Assembly (NCBI GenBank): GCA_001051155.2
Contig: JYIP02000006.1
Location: forward strand, 248,001-312,000
Source: Chrysoporthe austroafricana
Lineage: Eukaryota; Ascomycota; Sordariomycetes; Diaporthales; Cryphonectriaceae
DNA: 64,000 bases
Direction: 5' to 3'
Under the pieces are notes generated by a model that was not told the DNA's origin, searched no databases, and was given only the letters and a program-made list of their open reading frames with translations. This document shows positions 25,736-37,837 of this stretch, piece after piece. Every line of letters starts with the position of its first letter. The stretch's first letter is position 1. The translations under genes and the position numbers were made by a program.

Positions 25736-25775
25736 AATAGATATTCAAGAAGTATTGGGAAAGGCAACCAACCCG

Positions 25776-26257
25776 TTAGCCGGAAAAAGAACCCGGAATA
25801 GTTTTAGATTCCGCAGCTAAACTAGCATTAGCCCAGTCGATATTAGGACCAAATTGCTGCAAAGCGGCATCTAAATCAAAGCTTTCGGGAAGAAGACTTT
25901 CGGGAATTAAGGCTTCCGCAACGCGATACTCGGCCTCGGCCTTGCGATATTCCTCCTTAGCTTCTTCCGCTTCCAATCGTTCCAATTCCTTAATAGTATC
26001 CAAATCCTAATATACCGCGCGAGCTATTTTCTCGGCTTATAGGCAGTACTGCTTCCGTAACCGAAAAACTTTCGTATTGGCAAGCATTGCTTCCTTTTTA
26101 GTAGCATTTAATTCCGCCTTAACCTGGAAATGCTGCTTTACAATCCGTTATATTTGAATAAAAATAAAGCTTATTATATTATAATTATCCCGCTTATTAC
26201 GAATATATTCGATATAATGCGAAGAATTATCTTCCGAAATGCAATAAAAGAGATTAC
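25776..26257 (-). pseudogene. Antisense accessory ORF of element D, C-terminal part, unusually well preserved
   Basis: A 75-codon open frame (25776-26003) reads a Glu/Ala/Arg-rich helix ('LERLEAEEAKEEYRKAEAEY') and the tail 'LLPESFDLDAALQQFGPNID'. Upstream in the same frame, to about 26150, one reads 'QHFQVKAELNATKKEAM' and 'VFRLRKQYCL' with only two stops. The N-terminal part lies beyond the C insertion, at about 40926-41080. This ~350-bp patch is clearly richer in GC than the RIP-degraded pol sequence beside it. The protein is the same family as 16508-17035. Possible explanations are local escape from RIP or gene conversion. Confidence 0.7.
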
Positions 26258-26670
26258 TGTTATAAACGCTGCAATAAATCCTAAGACGTATTGTAAAGTC
26301 AAGGGGTTTATGCTAACAAGAGCGGTACTAAGTACGGGTCTTGAGCTTCAGGACAAGTTCACTTATATATCGCAATATTCATAAGCCAATACGGCTATCA
26401 ATAATAGGGTCCAATTGATACTTAGATTGACAACTGAAAAACTATCTATCTATCCGGCTAGTAATTCTCCCAGCTTTATATATTTAGTCCCTTAATCCCT
26501 GGCTCATAGTTGCTTACTGGAACTCGCTGCTACTTACCGAATCCCGGTAAGCTAGGCTAAGTCCTAATAACCCTAACCCTAGGTTATATAATCTTTGCGG
26601 AATATGCCTCCCTATTATCTAGCCTGGGTTCTGTTTAGGGTTTCTTTCGTTTGCATATTAGTTCATAATA
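26258..26670 (-). repeat. 3' LTR of element C (413 bp)
   Basis: Aligns without gaps to 40508-40920, differing mainly by transitions. It contains a double telomere-type unit CCCTAACCCT at 26571-26580 (TTAGGG on the element's coding strand). Confidence 0.93.
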
Positions 26671-26866
26671 TTATCCCCTTTCTATCGGGTATTATCCTTA
26701 ATACTATTCCGTAAATGCCCTTATATAGTAGTCTTTTCTTTACGCTTTCCTAATTAAGATATTCTATAGAGTTATCAAGTTTCGTAATCCCGTATTTACT
26801 TTTTCTTCCAAGAGCCTTGCCCGTCTTGAGCGATTTTTATTTATCGAGTCCCGGGAATACGAAATT

Positions 26867-27408
26867 ATGCCTTGTTCTTTTTATCTTGAAAAGGGCTTAT
26901 CGTATCGTATGGTAAACGAGGTTAAGAGTTGTTCTAATTGTACGAAAAAGGGGCGTTTTTGCGATACCGGACGAGTTCCGTTATCGTCTCGTAAGTTTCT
27001 TTCTGACCTATTTCCCTTATTCTCCTTCCTGATCCTGCTATAATATTACGAATTACCGATAAATTGTCCCGGATCGATAATTGTAAAGTTAAGGAAAAAG
27101 GACGGCTTTTAGAGTTCCAGTCTCGCATAACCGAATCCTTGGCTCGTCTTGCGCGGCTAAAGAAATAATGCCGCTTTTTTCAAGAGAAAGGGATAAAGTT
27201 GGTAAACCAAGGTCTGGAAAAAGAAAAGCGTAGCTGTATAGCTATCGAGGTACAAGCGGTAGTTTCTGAGGAATCCGTAGCTGCTATCGCTAATCTTTCT
27301 TTTAGTAGTTTTAACTAGAATTCCGTAAGTATTAGTAATTCTGTAATAGACTAGTCTGGTTTTTTGGGTAAGGCTAGTTCCTGTCCTAAATTCGGGCAAT
27401 TTTCTTAA
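26867..27408 (+). pseudogene. Antisense accessory ORF of element C: CxxC head plus coiled coil
   Basis: Opposite to gag-pol. The N-terminus reads 'MPCSFYLEKGLSYRMVN', then 'KSCSNCTKKGRFCDTGR'. This gives a CxxC...C pattern that in B is intact as CSLC and CSNC-x6-C. The middle shifts frame near 26990 and continues as a charged helix ('LLEFQSRITESLARLARLKK'-type, in pieces). It ends near 27408 in the same tail as B ('VDWSGFLGKASSCPKFGQFS'-like, with RIP changes). The frame change may hide a former intron. This is the type-2 version (B and C); D and E carry a different tail. Confidence 0.68.
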
Positions 27409-27499
27409 GTAATTCGGGTAAGTAAAGCCTTTATAAGCTTATTCCTTTTCGTTATTGTTTGTTTAAATAGTCCGCTAATATTCGGGATGCATTTTATAA

Positions 27500-30400
27500 A
27501 TTGGACTTAAATTCCTATGAATTCTTATTTGCCGGGTAGCCTTTCCATTTGATAAGGTATTCGGGGTTATAATCTGGTCCGTAATACTTAAGGATTCGTT
27601 CGACCTCGTATTCTGGCTCGTTATTTTCGATTTGGATATTTTTGTCTATTTTGATTGATTTTAATACTGGTTTGAGGAACGAGATATGGAATACCGGATG
27701 GATTTTCATTCCATAGGGTAATACAAGTTCAAAATTGATATCTGAGATTTTCCTTAAGATCCTGAATAGTTCCAATTTCTTATAATCCAGTAAATAAAAG
27801 GGTTTTGTTATTTTAATATAATCTTTCTGTCGAACAAAATAGATTTTATCTCTTTCTTATAGGATTAATCCCTTAATTCTTTTGGAATTAGCATATTTCG
27901 TTATTCTTTCTTGTACGAACCTTAATTCCTTCTAAAATTCTTTTTGAATTTTCTTAATTTTTCTAATTCGTTTATTTGCAGCTTTTGCATTTGCTTTTAG
28001 TATTTTGTCGTAATAGGCTATCGGGTTATAGCTATAGAATACGTAAAATAATAACTTTTTCGTTATGCTTATATCTATATTGTTATATGCAAATTGCATT
28101 AGGGGTAGGAAGTCGACTCAATTATCCTATTCGTAGTTTATATAATATCGTAAATATTGCTTAACAATCTAGTTAATTCTTTCCGTTTATCCGTCCGTTT
28201 ATGGGTAGAATGTTATGGACATTTTCTATTATATTCCGAATAGTTTCGTAAATAAAGTCCAGAAATTTGATACGAACTTTCTATTTCTATCGGAAATAAT
28301 TTCCTTGAATATACTATAATTGGCTATAACCGTTCGGAAGAACGTATATGCGAATTCTTCCGCTATGCTGCTTTCTTTATATAGTAGGAAATAAGCATAT
28401 TTGTTCAGTTTGCAAACTATTACTAGAATGCTATTATATTGTATTTTAGTTAAAGGTTCTCGTAAAAGGGGTAATTTTGTAATAAAGTCCCAGCTAATGG
28501 ATTGCCAAACCGCTTCCGGAATCGGGAATAATTAGAGCAAGCCATAGGGCTTATAGTGTTCAATCTTATTTTTCTTGTAGCTATCGTATTCTCGTAAGAT
28601 TCTTTCGATTTTTTGTCTGAATCCTAGCGGGTTCCAGTATCTCTTAATTCTTTCGTAAGTAGCTTTGATTCCTTGGTAATTATGTGCTAATGCATTATGC
28701 ATAGTCCTAATATATTCGTCCTGTTTTTCGGGAATTATATTTTCAGGATTTTTTTCCCAATTCTCGATTCTGATAATCGTATTGAGTTCTCTTGCTTCGT
28801 TTACCAGGCTGCTATTTTTATTCTGCCTGAAGATATTCTGCAGTTCTTTGGGTTCTGTATCTTGGTAATCTAATCGTTTGCTAAGAGCGTCCGCTTTGCT
28901 ATTTTCTAATCCCTTGCAATATACGATTTTTAAGTCAAATTGTAAAAGGAATTCTGCCTATTTGACTTATCGTTTATTCAAGATTTTTGTTATTATAAAT
29001 ATTATCAGGTTTTTGTAATCTGAATATATTATTATTTAGTATTTTGTTCCGATTAAATAATGCTGCTATTTTTCAAATGCTTTGACAATTGCTATTAGTT
29101 CTTTATCCGGGATGCTGTAATTGAGTTCTGGGCCGTTCAGCTTTTTTGAGAAATTGCTTATAATCCTGAAATATTTTTGGTTATCTTGCTAGCTTAGTTA
29201 TCCGCCAAATACGTAATCTGATATATCGGTTTCAATTTTAAATAGTTTGTTTGGGTTTGTTTTGCAAAATATAAGTTCTGATATAACTCGTTTTTTGATT
29301 TTATCGAATGCTTCTTATGCTTCCCTAGTCTATTCGAATTTGCAGTCTTTTTTCGTAAAGTCCGTAAATAGGCATGCGATCTTGCTGTAATCCCGAATGA
29401 ATTGCCGATAGAAATTAGCGTAACCGAGAAATGCTCTGACTTCCTTAGTCTTTCCTGGTATAAGCTATTCTTTTACTATTCGAATTTTATCTTTTTGCAT
29501 ATTAATTTATCCTGGTTCGATAATATAGCTTAAGTAGTCGACTTTCTATTAATAAAACTAGCATTTGCTTAATTTTACAAGAAACTTATTATCCTATAGC
29601 ATTTGAAATACTTATCGTACGTATTATTTATATAACGCGAAATCCTTGGAATAGATAAGGATATTATTAAAGTAAATGATAATGATAGTATTTAGGTATT
29701 TACGGAAGATATCATTAATTATTTCTTAGAAGAACGCAAGTGCATTGGTTAATCCAAAAGGCAAAATTACATATTCGAAATATTCATAGCAAGTCCTGAA
29801 TATTGTTTTCCAAATATTATTTTCTTTGATCCGGATATAATAATACCCTTTTTTGAAATCTAATATAGTAAACCATTTTGCTCCTGTCAAACGATCTCGC
29901 ATTTCTCCTATTAATAATAGGGGATAGCGGTTTTTGATTGTAATATCGTTAAGTTGCTAATAGTTTATACAAAGTCGTAATTTGCCGTTTTTCTTTGAAA
30001 CGAATAGGATTGAGTATTTTGCTAATAATCGTAATTTCCGTATATAGCCTTTTTTAAAGTTTTCGTCGATATACTCTTTGAATGCCTTAAGTTTTGCCTG
30101 ATTAAGCTTATAAATAGGGTAGTTTTGCGGCTTTATTCTTTCTTTCAGTAAGATTTTATAGTCGAAAGGGCTATATTCGAATAAGCCGTTATCGAATCTT
30201 CTTTGCTATAGCTTCTTGAATTCGTAATACTCCCGTAATATATTTTTGAGGTTTAGTAGTAGGCTTTTTTTATCTTTTGCGATCTGTAAGAATATAAAGT
30301 ATCGCTATGCATATCTTGTTTCGTTAGCTTCTTATTTCTGGGGTTTTTTCGTTTCTAATAATCTCGGGTATTTGTCGGGTACCGAGCCGAATTGCCTTCT

Positions 30401-31657
30401 AGCATATTCGTATTATAAAAGCTATATTTCTTTATAATTCTATAATCCATATTCTCTCGTATTATTCCGTACTTAACTAAACCTTTATTAATCGATAATT
30501 ACTTGTAATCTTAATCTGTCCTTAATTTTCGTTTGGAAATTCAAAGTATCCGTAACCTTTCCTTATATCGTAGCTTGCCTTCCTGCCTTAAGGGTACTTA
30601 TAAGCCTATTTGAGCGCATTTCGCTTATATTATCCTTAATAATTAGGTCTTTTCCTCTATTAATAATTACAACCTTTTCAGTAAGTACGGCTTATTCTTA
30701 TAAAATCTGGCTAGTAATCCAATCGATTCGAAAATTATATTTTTTAAGCTAAAGTATTCTTAAGATTAATTTATATTATACTGTATTTGTAATATTAAAA
30801 GTAATATTCGTTATAAGGCTTTGGATTAAAATAAGTAAATAATTAGTTTCTATATCAATTATTCCTAAGTTATACGTAACCGATTTTCTTTCTATAGTAT
30901 TAAGTCTGTAAGGATCCTTCTTCTGCATTTAAAGAATTTATTCCCTATTAACGATTTCTAGCGAAATAAAATTTCCTTATATGCTATTATCCAGTAATGC
31001 GCTATATCGTTATCCTTTAATATATATATCCAGAATAATATATTTTTTATTCTTTCTAGTAGTAATATATAAGGACTTCTTAATCCTGATCGGCTATTAT
31101 TCTATTACAGGCGATCCTTCCCTTTTGGGGTATTTCGGGCATTTTTCGCTATTTATTATACCAGCCTTTTTGCTTAGGCATAGCTTTATTGCCGATTCTT
31201 CTCGATTTTCTGCAGCTTATACCAGTTTTTGGCCTTGTCCTATATATATATAGAGCATGCTATTACGTAGCATTATCCTTACGTAATCTTTCTATCGACG
31301 CATGCTCGAAAGCAATTATCCGGTAGCCTAATATATGCATTATTATTTTCGATATGCAGGACTTTTCTATATTTTCTTTTCTTTTCCGTAACGGGATAGA
31401 TCAATTAATCCTATTCCTTAAATAGGAACCAATCGTATTTAATTTTCTCGCTAAAATATATCTGGCAATTATAATAAATATAGCTAATCCAAGCAAGTTT
31501 ATAATAACGAGAGTATAAATAACTAATCTTTCCGTCTTTTTAGAGTAGGCATTCGTTATTTTGAAATAATATGCTTTGGAAGAATTCTTTTATTATAAAC
31601 CTATAAATGATATGCTTAATTTCCGTATATTTGGATATCCATTTGCTGCAATCTTAG
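27500..31657 (-). pseudogene. pol of element C (protease to chromodomain)
   Basis: Minus strand. The protease block ('ALLDNSI-GNFIS'-like) lies near 31030-30975. RT follows with '[11 protein letters not shown]' and YFNN near 29720-29660, then RNase H near 29150-29090. Integrase runs about 28900-28050 and the chromodomain is at 27515-27640 ('EPEYEVERILKYYGPDYNP', 'EYLIKWKGYPANKNS'). An open stretch of 86 codons (27515-27775) covers the chromodomain and the 'HPVFHISFLKPV' linker. The upstream gag half lies on the far side of element B. Confidence 0.82.
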
Positions 31658-31662
31658 CAATT

Positions 31663-32078
31663 TGTTATGAACTAATATACAGAAAGACAAACCCCGATCT
31701 AGGGCCAATAGTTCTCTTATTTCTGTGTATGGGGCGTTTCTAATGCATTCGGTCCCAATCCCAATAGTCTCGAGTTGGCCCGAATGGCCCCGAGCTAAAG
31801 CAGCCATAAGCCCCGATGAGCAGCGATAAGCCAAAGATTAAAAAAAATATGGATATATAAGGCTGGAAGAATTATCGGCTAGATAATTAGATAGGACTTT
31901 CAGTTATCAATTTAAGTATTAATTGGACCCTACCATTGATAGCCATATTGGCTTATGAACCTTGCGATACTCAATGAATTCGTCCTGAAGCTCAAGATAG
32001 TACTTGGTATCGCTCTTGTTAGCATAAAACCCTTTATCCTTACAGCCCATCTAAGGATCTGCTGCAGCGTTCATAATA
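31663..32078 (+). repeat. 5' LTR of element B (416 bp), with an anomalous 89-bp segment
   Basis: Positions 31663-31708 and 31798-32078 match the 3' LTR with mostly transition differences. Positions 31709-31797 do not match it directly. The LTR ends ...GCAGCGTTCATAATA (from ...TTTATAACA). No TGG primer-binding site follows; the next bases are TTTTGACGATTCTTG. Confidence 0.93.
31709..31797. other. Segment that is the base-wise complement (not reverse complement) of the 3' LTR
   Basis: Reading 31709-31797 left to right and swapping A/T and G/C gives 38628-38716 left to right at 85 of 89 positions. The first ten bases are TAGTTCTCTT versus ATCAAGAGAA and the last ten CCCCGAGCTA versus GGGGCTCGAT. 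The four exceptions (offsets 17, 19, 26 and 57) are all transition-type. The bases on both sides are directly identical between the LTRs, so the boundaries are sharp. The 3' LTR version is the native one: element C carries the same GATTACGTAA..AGGGTTAGGG text on its own coding strand. This relation is not what an inversion makes. Confidence 0.95.
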
Positions 32079-32109
32079 TTTTGACGATTCTTGTTCAAGA
32101 TCGGTTTAG

Positions 32110-33170
32110 TATATACCCCTTAAGCAATATTCAGGATATAATAGCGCCCCAAACCCCGTCCTTATCCAATAATCAGGCTTTCCAGGAAGAGGTCCTAGTC
32201 GTCCTTACCAACGAACAATTCCAATAACAGAATATGATATTGTACTAGCAGCTTGAGGAAGTCAAGAACGAAATTATCCGCTTTAATGCCTTTTAGCAGG
32301 CTAGGGCTTTCAAGCTTGACAAGCCCGGCCCGTACAAAAGCATTCGGGGAGACTTCTAGGCCTTCTTGATATAACTCAAGGCCTATTTCAAGCATTATGA
32401 AACCCAGTTTAGGACTACTTATAACAAGATCGACTTCGCGGGAAGTCGCCTTGAAAGAATAGCATTCCAGTAGTAGGAGCCAACTTTTCGCGATTATTTG
32501 GATAATAGCGAGGAACTTCGCTCGGAAGATACTAAGCGCGTTTTCCAGCGCTATGCCAATTTCGAGTCAGCTCTTACCAAGACCTTTAGAGATCCGGATA
32601 AATGACAAATTGCGGTACGGCAGCTAGAGGTATTTCGATAAACCGGTTCGGCTGCGGACTATACGGCGAAATTCCGGCAGATCGTTGCTTACCTTGATTA
32701 TGAGGACGAACCCTTTATGGATGCCTATTACGCAGGACTCAAAGAGGAAGTTAAGGATGAACTCTATAAGGAAGACCGATTCGAGAAGCTTAGTAAGTTT
32801 ATTAATAAGGCAATCCGCATTAATAACCGACTATACGAACGATAGCAATAACGGCAGAAGAATTATAGTATTTCCTTGCGGTATTAGCCAAATACTGGGA
32901 AGCGCAAGTTCTAGTATAAGGGCAAGAATAGTACGGCCTATTCGGGCATTATATATACTAAGCCTATAGAACTAAATACCTTCGTATACGAATAATGCAA
33001 AGGGGTTACTTATTATAATTGCAGCAAGAAAGGTTATATCGCTTGCAATTATTAATAGAAATAAAAGAAGCGAGAATGGAAGCCAGTCCTAGAGAGATAG
33101 CTTAGCGTCGCTTGGCGATAGGAACCCAATCAGCTGGGCAAAAATATCCAATCTAAATAAGCAGCGGACC
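32110..33170 (+). pseudogene. gag of element B
   Basis: Plus-strand text reads 'FQRYANFESALTKTFRDPDK' near 32544-32605, 'DYTAKFRQIVAYLDYEDE' near 32658-32711, 'EVKDELYKEDRFEKLSKF' near 32749-32803 and a zinc knuckle near 33000-33050 ('YYNCSKKGYIACNY', from CxxCxxxGHxxxxC). About a dozen TAG/TAA and one TGA sit where Gln, Trp or Arg is expected. The N-terminal start cannot be fixed. Confidence 0.82.
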
Positions 33171-33989
33171 TTGATTACGGCAGTATTAGCTGGACAGCCT
33201 GCTACCAGGATTATTGCATATTGCATTTCTCGGAAAAGGAAAGCTCAGAATAGTTCTTACGCAAGCCCTAAGAATAGCAGCAATTTGCTATGGGCAAGAA
33301 AGGCCCATTTTACGATATTATTATCCGGGATAGCAATTCCGATTGCTCTAGTAAAAGACTTTCGCAAAGTAAGGAAGATTTGGGAAAATACTTTTTGAAT
33401 TACTATCTGGAACGATAATGGAATAATATGGTAGAAAAGGAAATTGGCATTATAAGACTGGAATTACCGATACTTAGCATTATTATCGAAGAATCGGCAT
33501 ATCCCGACAGATAACCAGATAACTTACTAATTCCAGTTCCTGACGAAGAATTATCAGAAGAAATAGCCCGCTATCAACAAAAGAATTGCTAAGATTGTAA
33601 TAAATGGATAACCAAATATACGGAAATGGAATATATCATTTATAGGCTTACGATAAAGGAATTCTTCTAAGGCATACTATTCCAGAATAGTAGTTGCTTA
33701 CCCTAGGAAAACGGAAGGATCAGTTACTTATACTTTCGCTATTATGAACTTGCCTGGATTAGTTATATTTACTATAATTGTTAGATATACTTTAGCGAGA
33801 AAGTTAAATACGATTGGTTTCCGCTTAGGGAATGGGATTAATTGATCTATCCCGTTACGGAAGAAAGAGGAAAGCATAGGAAAGTCTTGCATATCGAAGA
33901 TAATAATGCATATATAGGACTACTCGACAACTGCTTACGAGCATGCATTAATGGAAAAACCATATAGGGATAATGCTATATAACCGCAT

Positions 33990-34560
33990 GCTCTATATAT
34001 GCATAGGACAAAGCCAAAGAATAGCATAAGCTGCAGAAAATCGAGAAGAATTGGTAGCGAAGCTATGCCCAAGCAAAAAGGCTAGCATAGCAAGTAGCGA
34101 GGAGTGCCCAGGATACCTTAAAAGGGAAGGATCGCCTGTAATGGAATAATAGCCGATTAGGATTACGAGGTCCTTATATGCCATTACTAAAAGAAACGAG
34201 GAGCACATTATTCTAGACGCGTATATTAAAGGACGACGATATAGCGTACTACTGGATAGCGGCATATAAGGAAATTTCATCTCGCCCGAAATCGTTAATA
34301 GGGAACGAATTCCCTGGACGCAAAAGAAAGACTCTTACAAGCTTAATACTATAGAAAGAAAGTCGGTTACGTATAACCTAAGTATAATCGATATAGAAAC
34401 TGATTATTTACCTATCTCGATCCAAAGCCTTACGATAAACGTTACTTTTGATATTACAGATATAGTATAATATAAGTTAATCTTGGGAATACTTTGGCTT
34501 AAGGAGCATAACCTTCGAATTGATTGGACTACTGGCCAGATCTTATAAGAACAAGCCGTA
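33990..34560 (+). pseudogene. pol of element B, protease region
   Basis: 'LDAYIKGRRYSVLLDSGI' at about 34213-34266 followed by 'GNFISPEIVNRERIPW' is the retroviral-type aspartic protease block. Its D-S-G triad is intact, followed by one TAA. Downstream, 'ILGILWLKEHNLRIDWTTG' near 34475-34531 is the usual C-terminal protease/linker segment. Confidence 0.8.
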
Positions 34561-35059
34561 CTTATTGAGAAGGTCGCGATTACTAGTAGAAGAAAAGACC
34601 TAGTTACTGAAAATAGCATAAGTAAAATGCGCTCAAATAGGCTTACGAATACCCCTAGAGCAGAAAAGCAAGCCATAATACAGGGAAGGGTTACGATTAC
34701 CTTGAACTTCCAGACGAAAGTTAGGGACGGACCAGGATTACAAACGACTATCGACTAACAGAAATTCGGTCAAGTACGGAATAGCGCAAGAAAATATGGA
34801 TTATAGAACTATAAAGAAATATAGCTCTTACAGTATGAATACGCTAGAAGACAATTCGGCTCGGCACCCGACAGATACCTGAGATTACTAGAAACAGAAA
34901 AGCTCAAAAGATAAGAAGCTAGCGAGGCAAGATACGTATAGCGATATTTTATATTCTTACAGATCGCAGAAGACGAAAAAGAATTACTGCCAGACCTTAA
35001 AAACGTATTACGGGAGTATTACGAATTCAAAAAACTATAGTAAGGAAAATTCGATAACG

Positions 35060-37735
35060 GCTTACCCGAATATGGCCCTTTTGATTATAAGATCCTACTG
35101 AAAGAAGGGACAAAGCTATAGAATTACCTTATTTACAAGCTCGATCAAGCAAAATTCAAAGCACTTAGGGAATATATCGATGAAAACCTTAAGAGAGGCT
35201 ATATACAGAAATCACAATCACTCGCGGGATATTTAATCCTGTTCGTTTTAAAGAAAAACGGCAAATTACGACTTTGCATAGACTATTGGCAACTTAACGA
35301 TATTACAATCAAGAATCGCTATCCCTTGCCGTTAATAGGAGAAATGCGAAATTGTTTGATAAGAGCAAAATGGTTTACTATTCTGGACTTTAAAGAAGGA
35401 TATTATTATATTCGGATTAAGGAAGATGATATTTGGAAAATAGCATTCAGGACCCGTTACGGACATTTCGAATATGTAATCTTACCCTTTGGATTAATTA
35501 ATGCGCCCGCGTCCTTCCAAGAAATGATCAATAACGTCTTTCGCGAATACCTGGATACTATTATTATCGTCTACCTTGACGATATCCTTATCTATTCCAA
35601 AGACTTTGCATTATACAAATAGCATATACGATAAGTATTCCGAACGTTATAAGATAATAAATTCCTTGTAGAACTAAGCAAATGCTAGTTTTACTAACAG
35701 GAAATTAATTACCTGGGCTATACTATCAAATTAGGATAGATTAGCATGCAGAAAGATAAGGTCCAAGCAATAAAAGAATAGCCTATATTAGAAAAGACTA
35801 AGGAAGTTAGAGCATTTCTCGGCTATGCTAACTTCTATTGGCAATTCATTCGAAACTATAGCAAGATCGTACGATTATTTACGAATCTTATAAAGAAGGA
35901 CTGCAAATTTGAATAGACTCAAAAAGCTCGAAAAGCATTTGACGAAATTAAGGAACGAGTTATATCAGAACTTATACTCTGCGAAACGGACCCAGATAAA
36001 CTATTCGAAATCGAAACCGACATATCAGATTACGTACTTAGCGGATAACTAGGCTAACGAGACGACTAGGGATATCTCAAGATAATAAGCAACTTCTCAA
36101 AAAAATTGAACGGCCCGGAACTTAATTATGGCATTCCAGATAAAGAATTAATGGCAATCGTCAAAGCATTCGAAAAATGGCAATACTACCTAATCGGAAC
36201 TAAATACCAGATAATAGTACATTCAGACTATAAAAACCTAATAACGTTCATAATAACAAAAGTCTTGAACAAACGACAAGTCAGATAGGCAGAATTCCTC
36301 TCGCAATTCGACCTAAAAATCATATATTGCAAAGGATCAGAGAATGGCAAAGCAAATGCCCTTAGCAAATAAGCAGATTACCAGGATACGGAACCCAAAG
36401 AATTATAGAATATTTTCAAGCAAGACAAAAATGGCAACCTTGTAAGCGAAGCAAAAGAACTCAATACGATTATCAGAATCGAGAATCAAGGAAGAAAACC
36501 TGAAAATATAATTCCCGAAAAACAAAACGAATATATCAAAACTATATATAGCGCACTAGCATATAGTTATCAAGGAATCAGAGCTACTTACGAAAGAATT
36601 AAGAGATACTGGAACTTACTAGGGCTTAAACGAAAAATCGAAAGAATTTTACGAGAGTGCGACAGCTATAGGAAGAACAAAATTGAATATTACAAGCCCT
36701 ATAGATTGCTCTAACTATTCCCGGTTCCGGAAATAGTTTGGCAATCTATCAGCTAGGATTTCATTACCAAGCTACCTCTCTTACGAGAACCTTTAACTAG
36801 AGTACAGTACGACAGTATTCTAGTAATAGTTTGCAGACTAAGCAAGTACGCTTATTTCCTACTATATAAGGAAAGCAGTATAGCAAAGGAACTCGCATAT
36901 ACGTTCCTCAGAACGGTTATAGCCAATTACGGCATGCCCAAAGAAATCATTTCCGATAGAGATAGAAAGTTCGCATTAAATTTCTGGACCTTACTTACGA
37001 AGCTATTCGGAATATAATAGAGAATATTTATAGCATTCTATCTATAAACAGATAAACAAACGGAAAGAACTAACCAGATTATCAAGCAATATTTACGATA
37101 TTACATAAATTACGAACAGGATAACTGAATCGACTTCCTACCCCTAGCGCAATTTGCATATAATAGCGCAAATACAAGTACGATAAAGAAATTGCTATTC
37201 TACGTACTTTATAGCTATAACCCGATAGCCTACTACGACAAGATACCAGGAGCAAATGCAGAAGCTACAGAAAAACGAATTAGAAAAATCAAGAAAATTC
37301 AGAAAGAATTCCAGAAAGAACTGAAGTTCGTACAAGAAAGAATGACGAAATACGCTAACTCTAAAAAGATCGAAAGACCAATCCTACAAGAAAGGGACAA
37401 AGTCTACTTTGTTCGACAGAAAGAATATATTAAAATAACAAGACCCTTTCACTTACTGGATTACAAGAAATTGGGACCATTCAAAATCCTAAGGAAAATC
37501 TCAAATGTCAATTTCGAACTCGCGCTATCCCATAGAATAAGAATCCATCCGGTATTCCATATCTCGCTCCTCGAACTAGTACCAAGAATAACCAAAACAG
37601 ATAGAAGCATTCAAGTCGAGAATAACGAGCCAGAATACGAAATCGAACGAATCTTTAGATACCGCAAACCAGATTACGATCCCGAATACCTTATCAAATA
37701 GAAAGACTACCCGGCAAATGAAAATTCGTAAGAAC
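35060..37735 (+). pseudogene. pol of element B: RT, RNase H, integrase and chromodomain
   Basis: RT: '[20 protein letters not shown]' at about 35269-35328, 'PFGLINAPASFQEMIN' at about 35488-35535, and the catalytic YLDD at 35572-35583, all intact. RNase H: 'LNYGIPDKELMAIVKAFEKW' near 36122-36180. Integrase: 'YGMPKEIISDRDRKFALNFW' near 36925-36984 with its Asp. 'HPVFHISLLELV' (about 37549) is the GPY-like tail. Chromodomain: 'EPEYEIERIFRYRKPDYDP' then 'EYLIK' at 37630-37700, followed by a TAG where the conserved Trp should be. This places the elements among the chromoviruses, whose integrase chromodomain can target histone-marked chromatin. Scattered RIP stops make it non-functional. Confidence 0.88.
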
Positions 37736-37837
37736 CCAAATCTAACCTACAAAATGCATCTCGAGCATTAGCAGATTACTTGGATAAACAATAACGGAAG
37801 GGAATAAGCATATAAAGATTCTACTTACCCGAATTAT

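Noticed and set aside
31663..31834. A simple inversion inside the 5' LTR of element B
   Set aside because: An inverted segment would match the 3' LTR as reverse complement. The match here runs in the same direction with complementary bases, so inversion is excluded.
32685..32969. 94-codon frame within gag of element B as a separate gene
   Set aside because: It is out of frame with the recognisable gag text and merely lacks RIP stops by chance; the same shifted frame appears in element E at 22034-22249.
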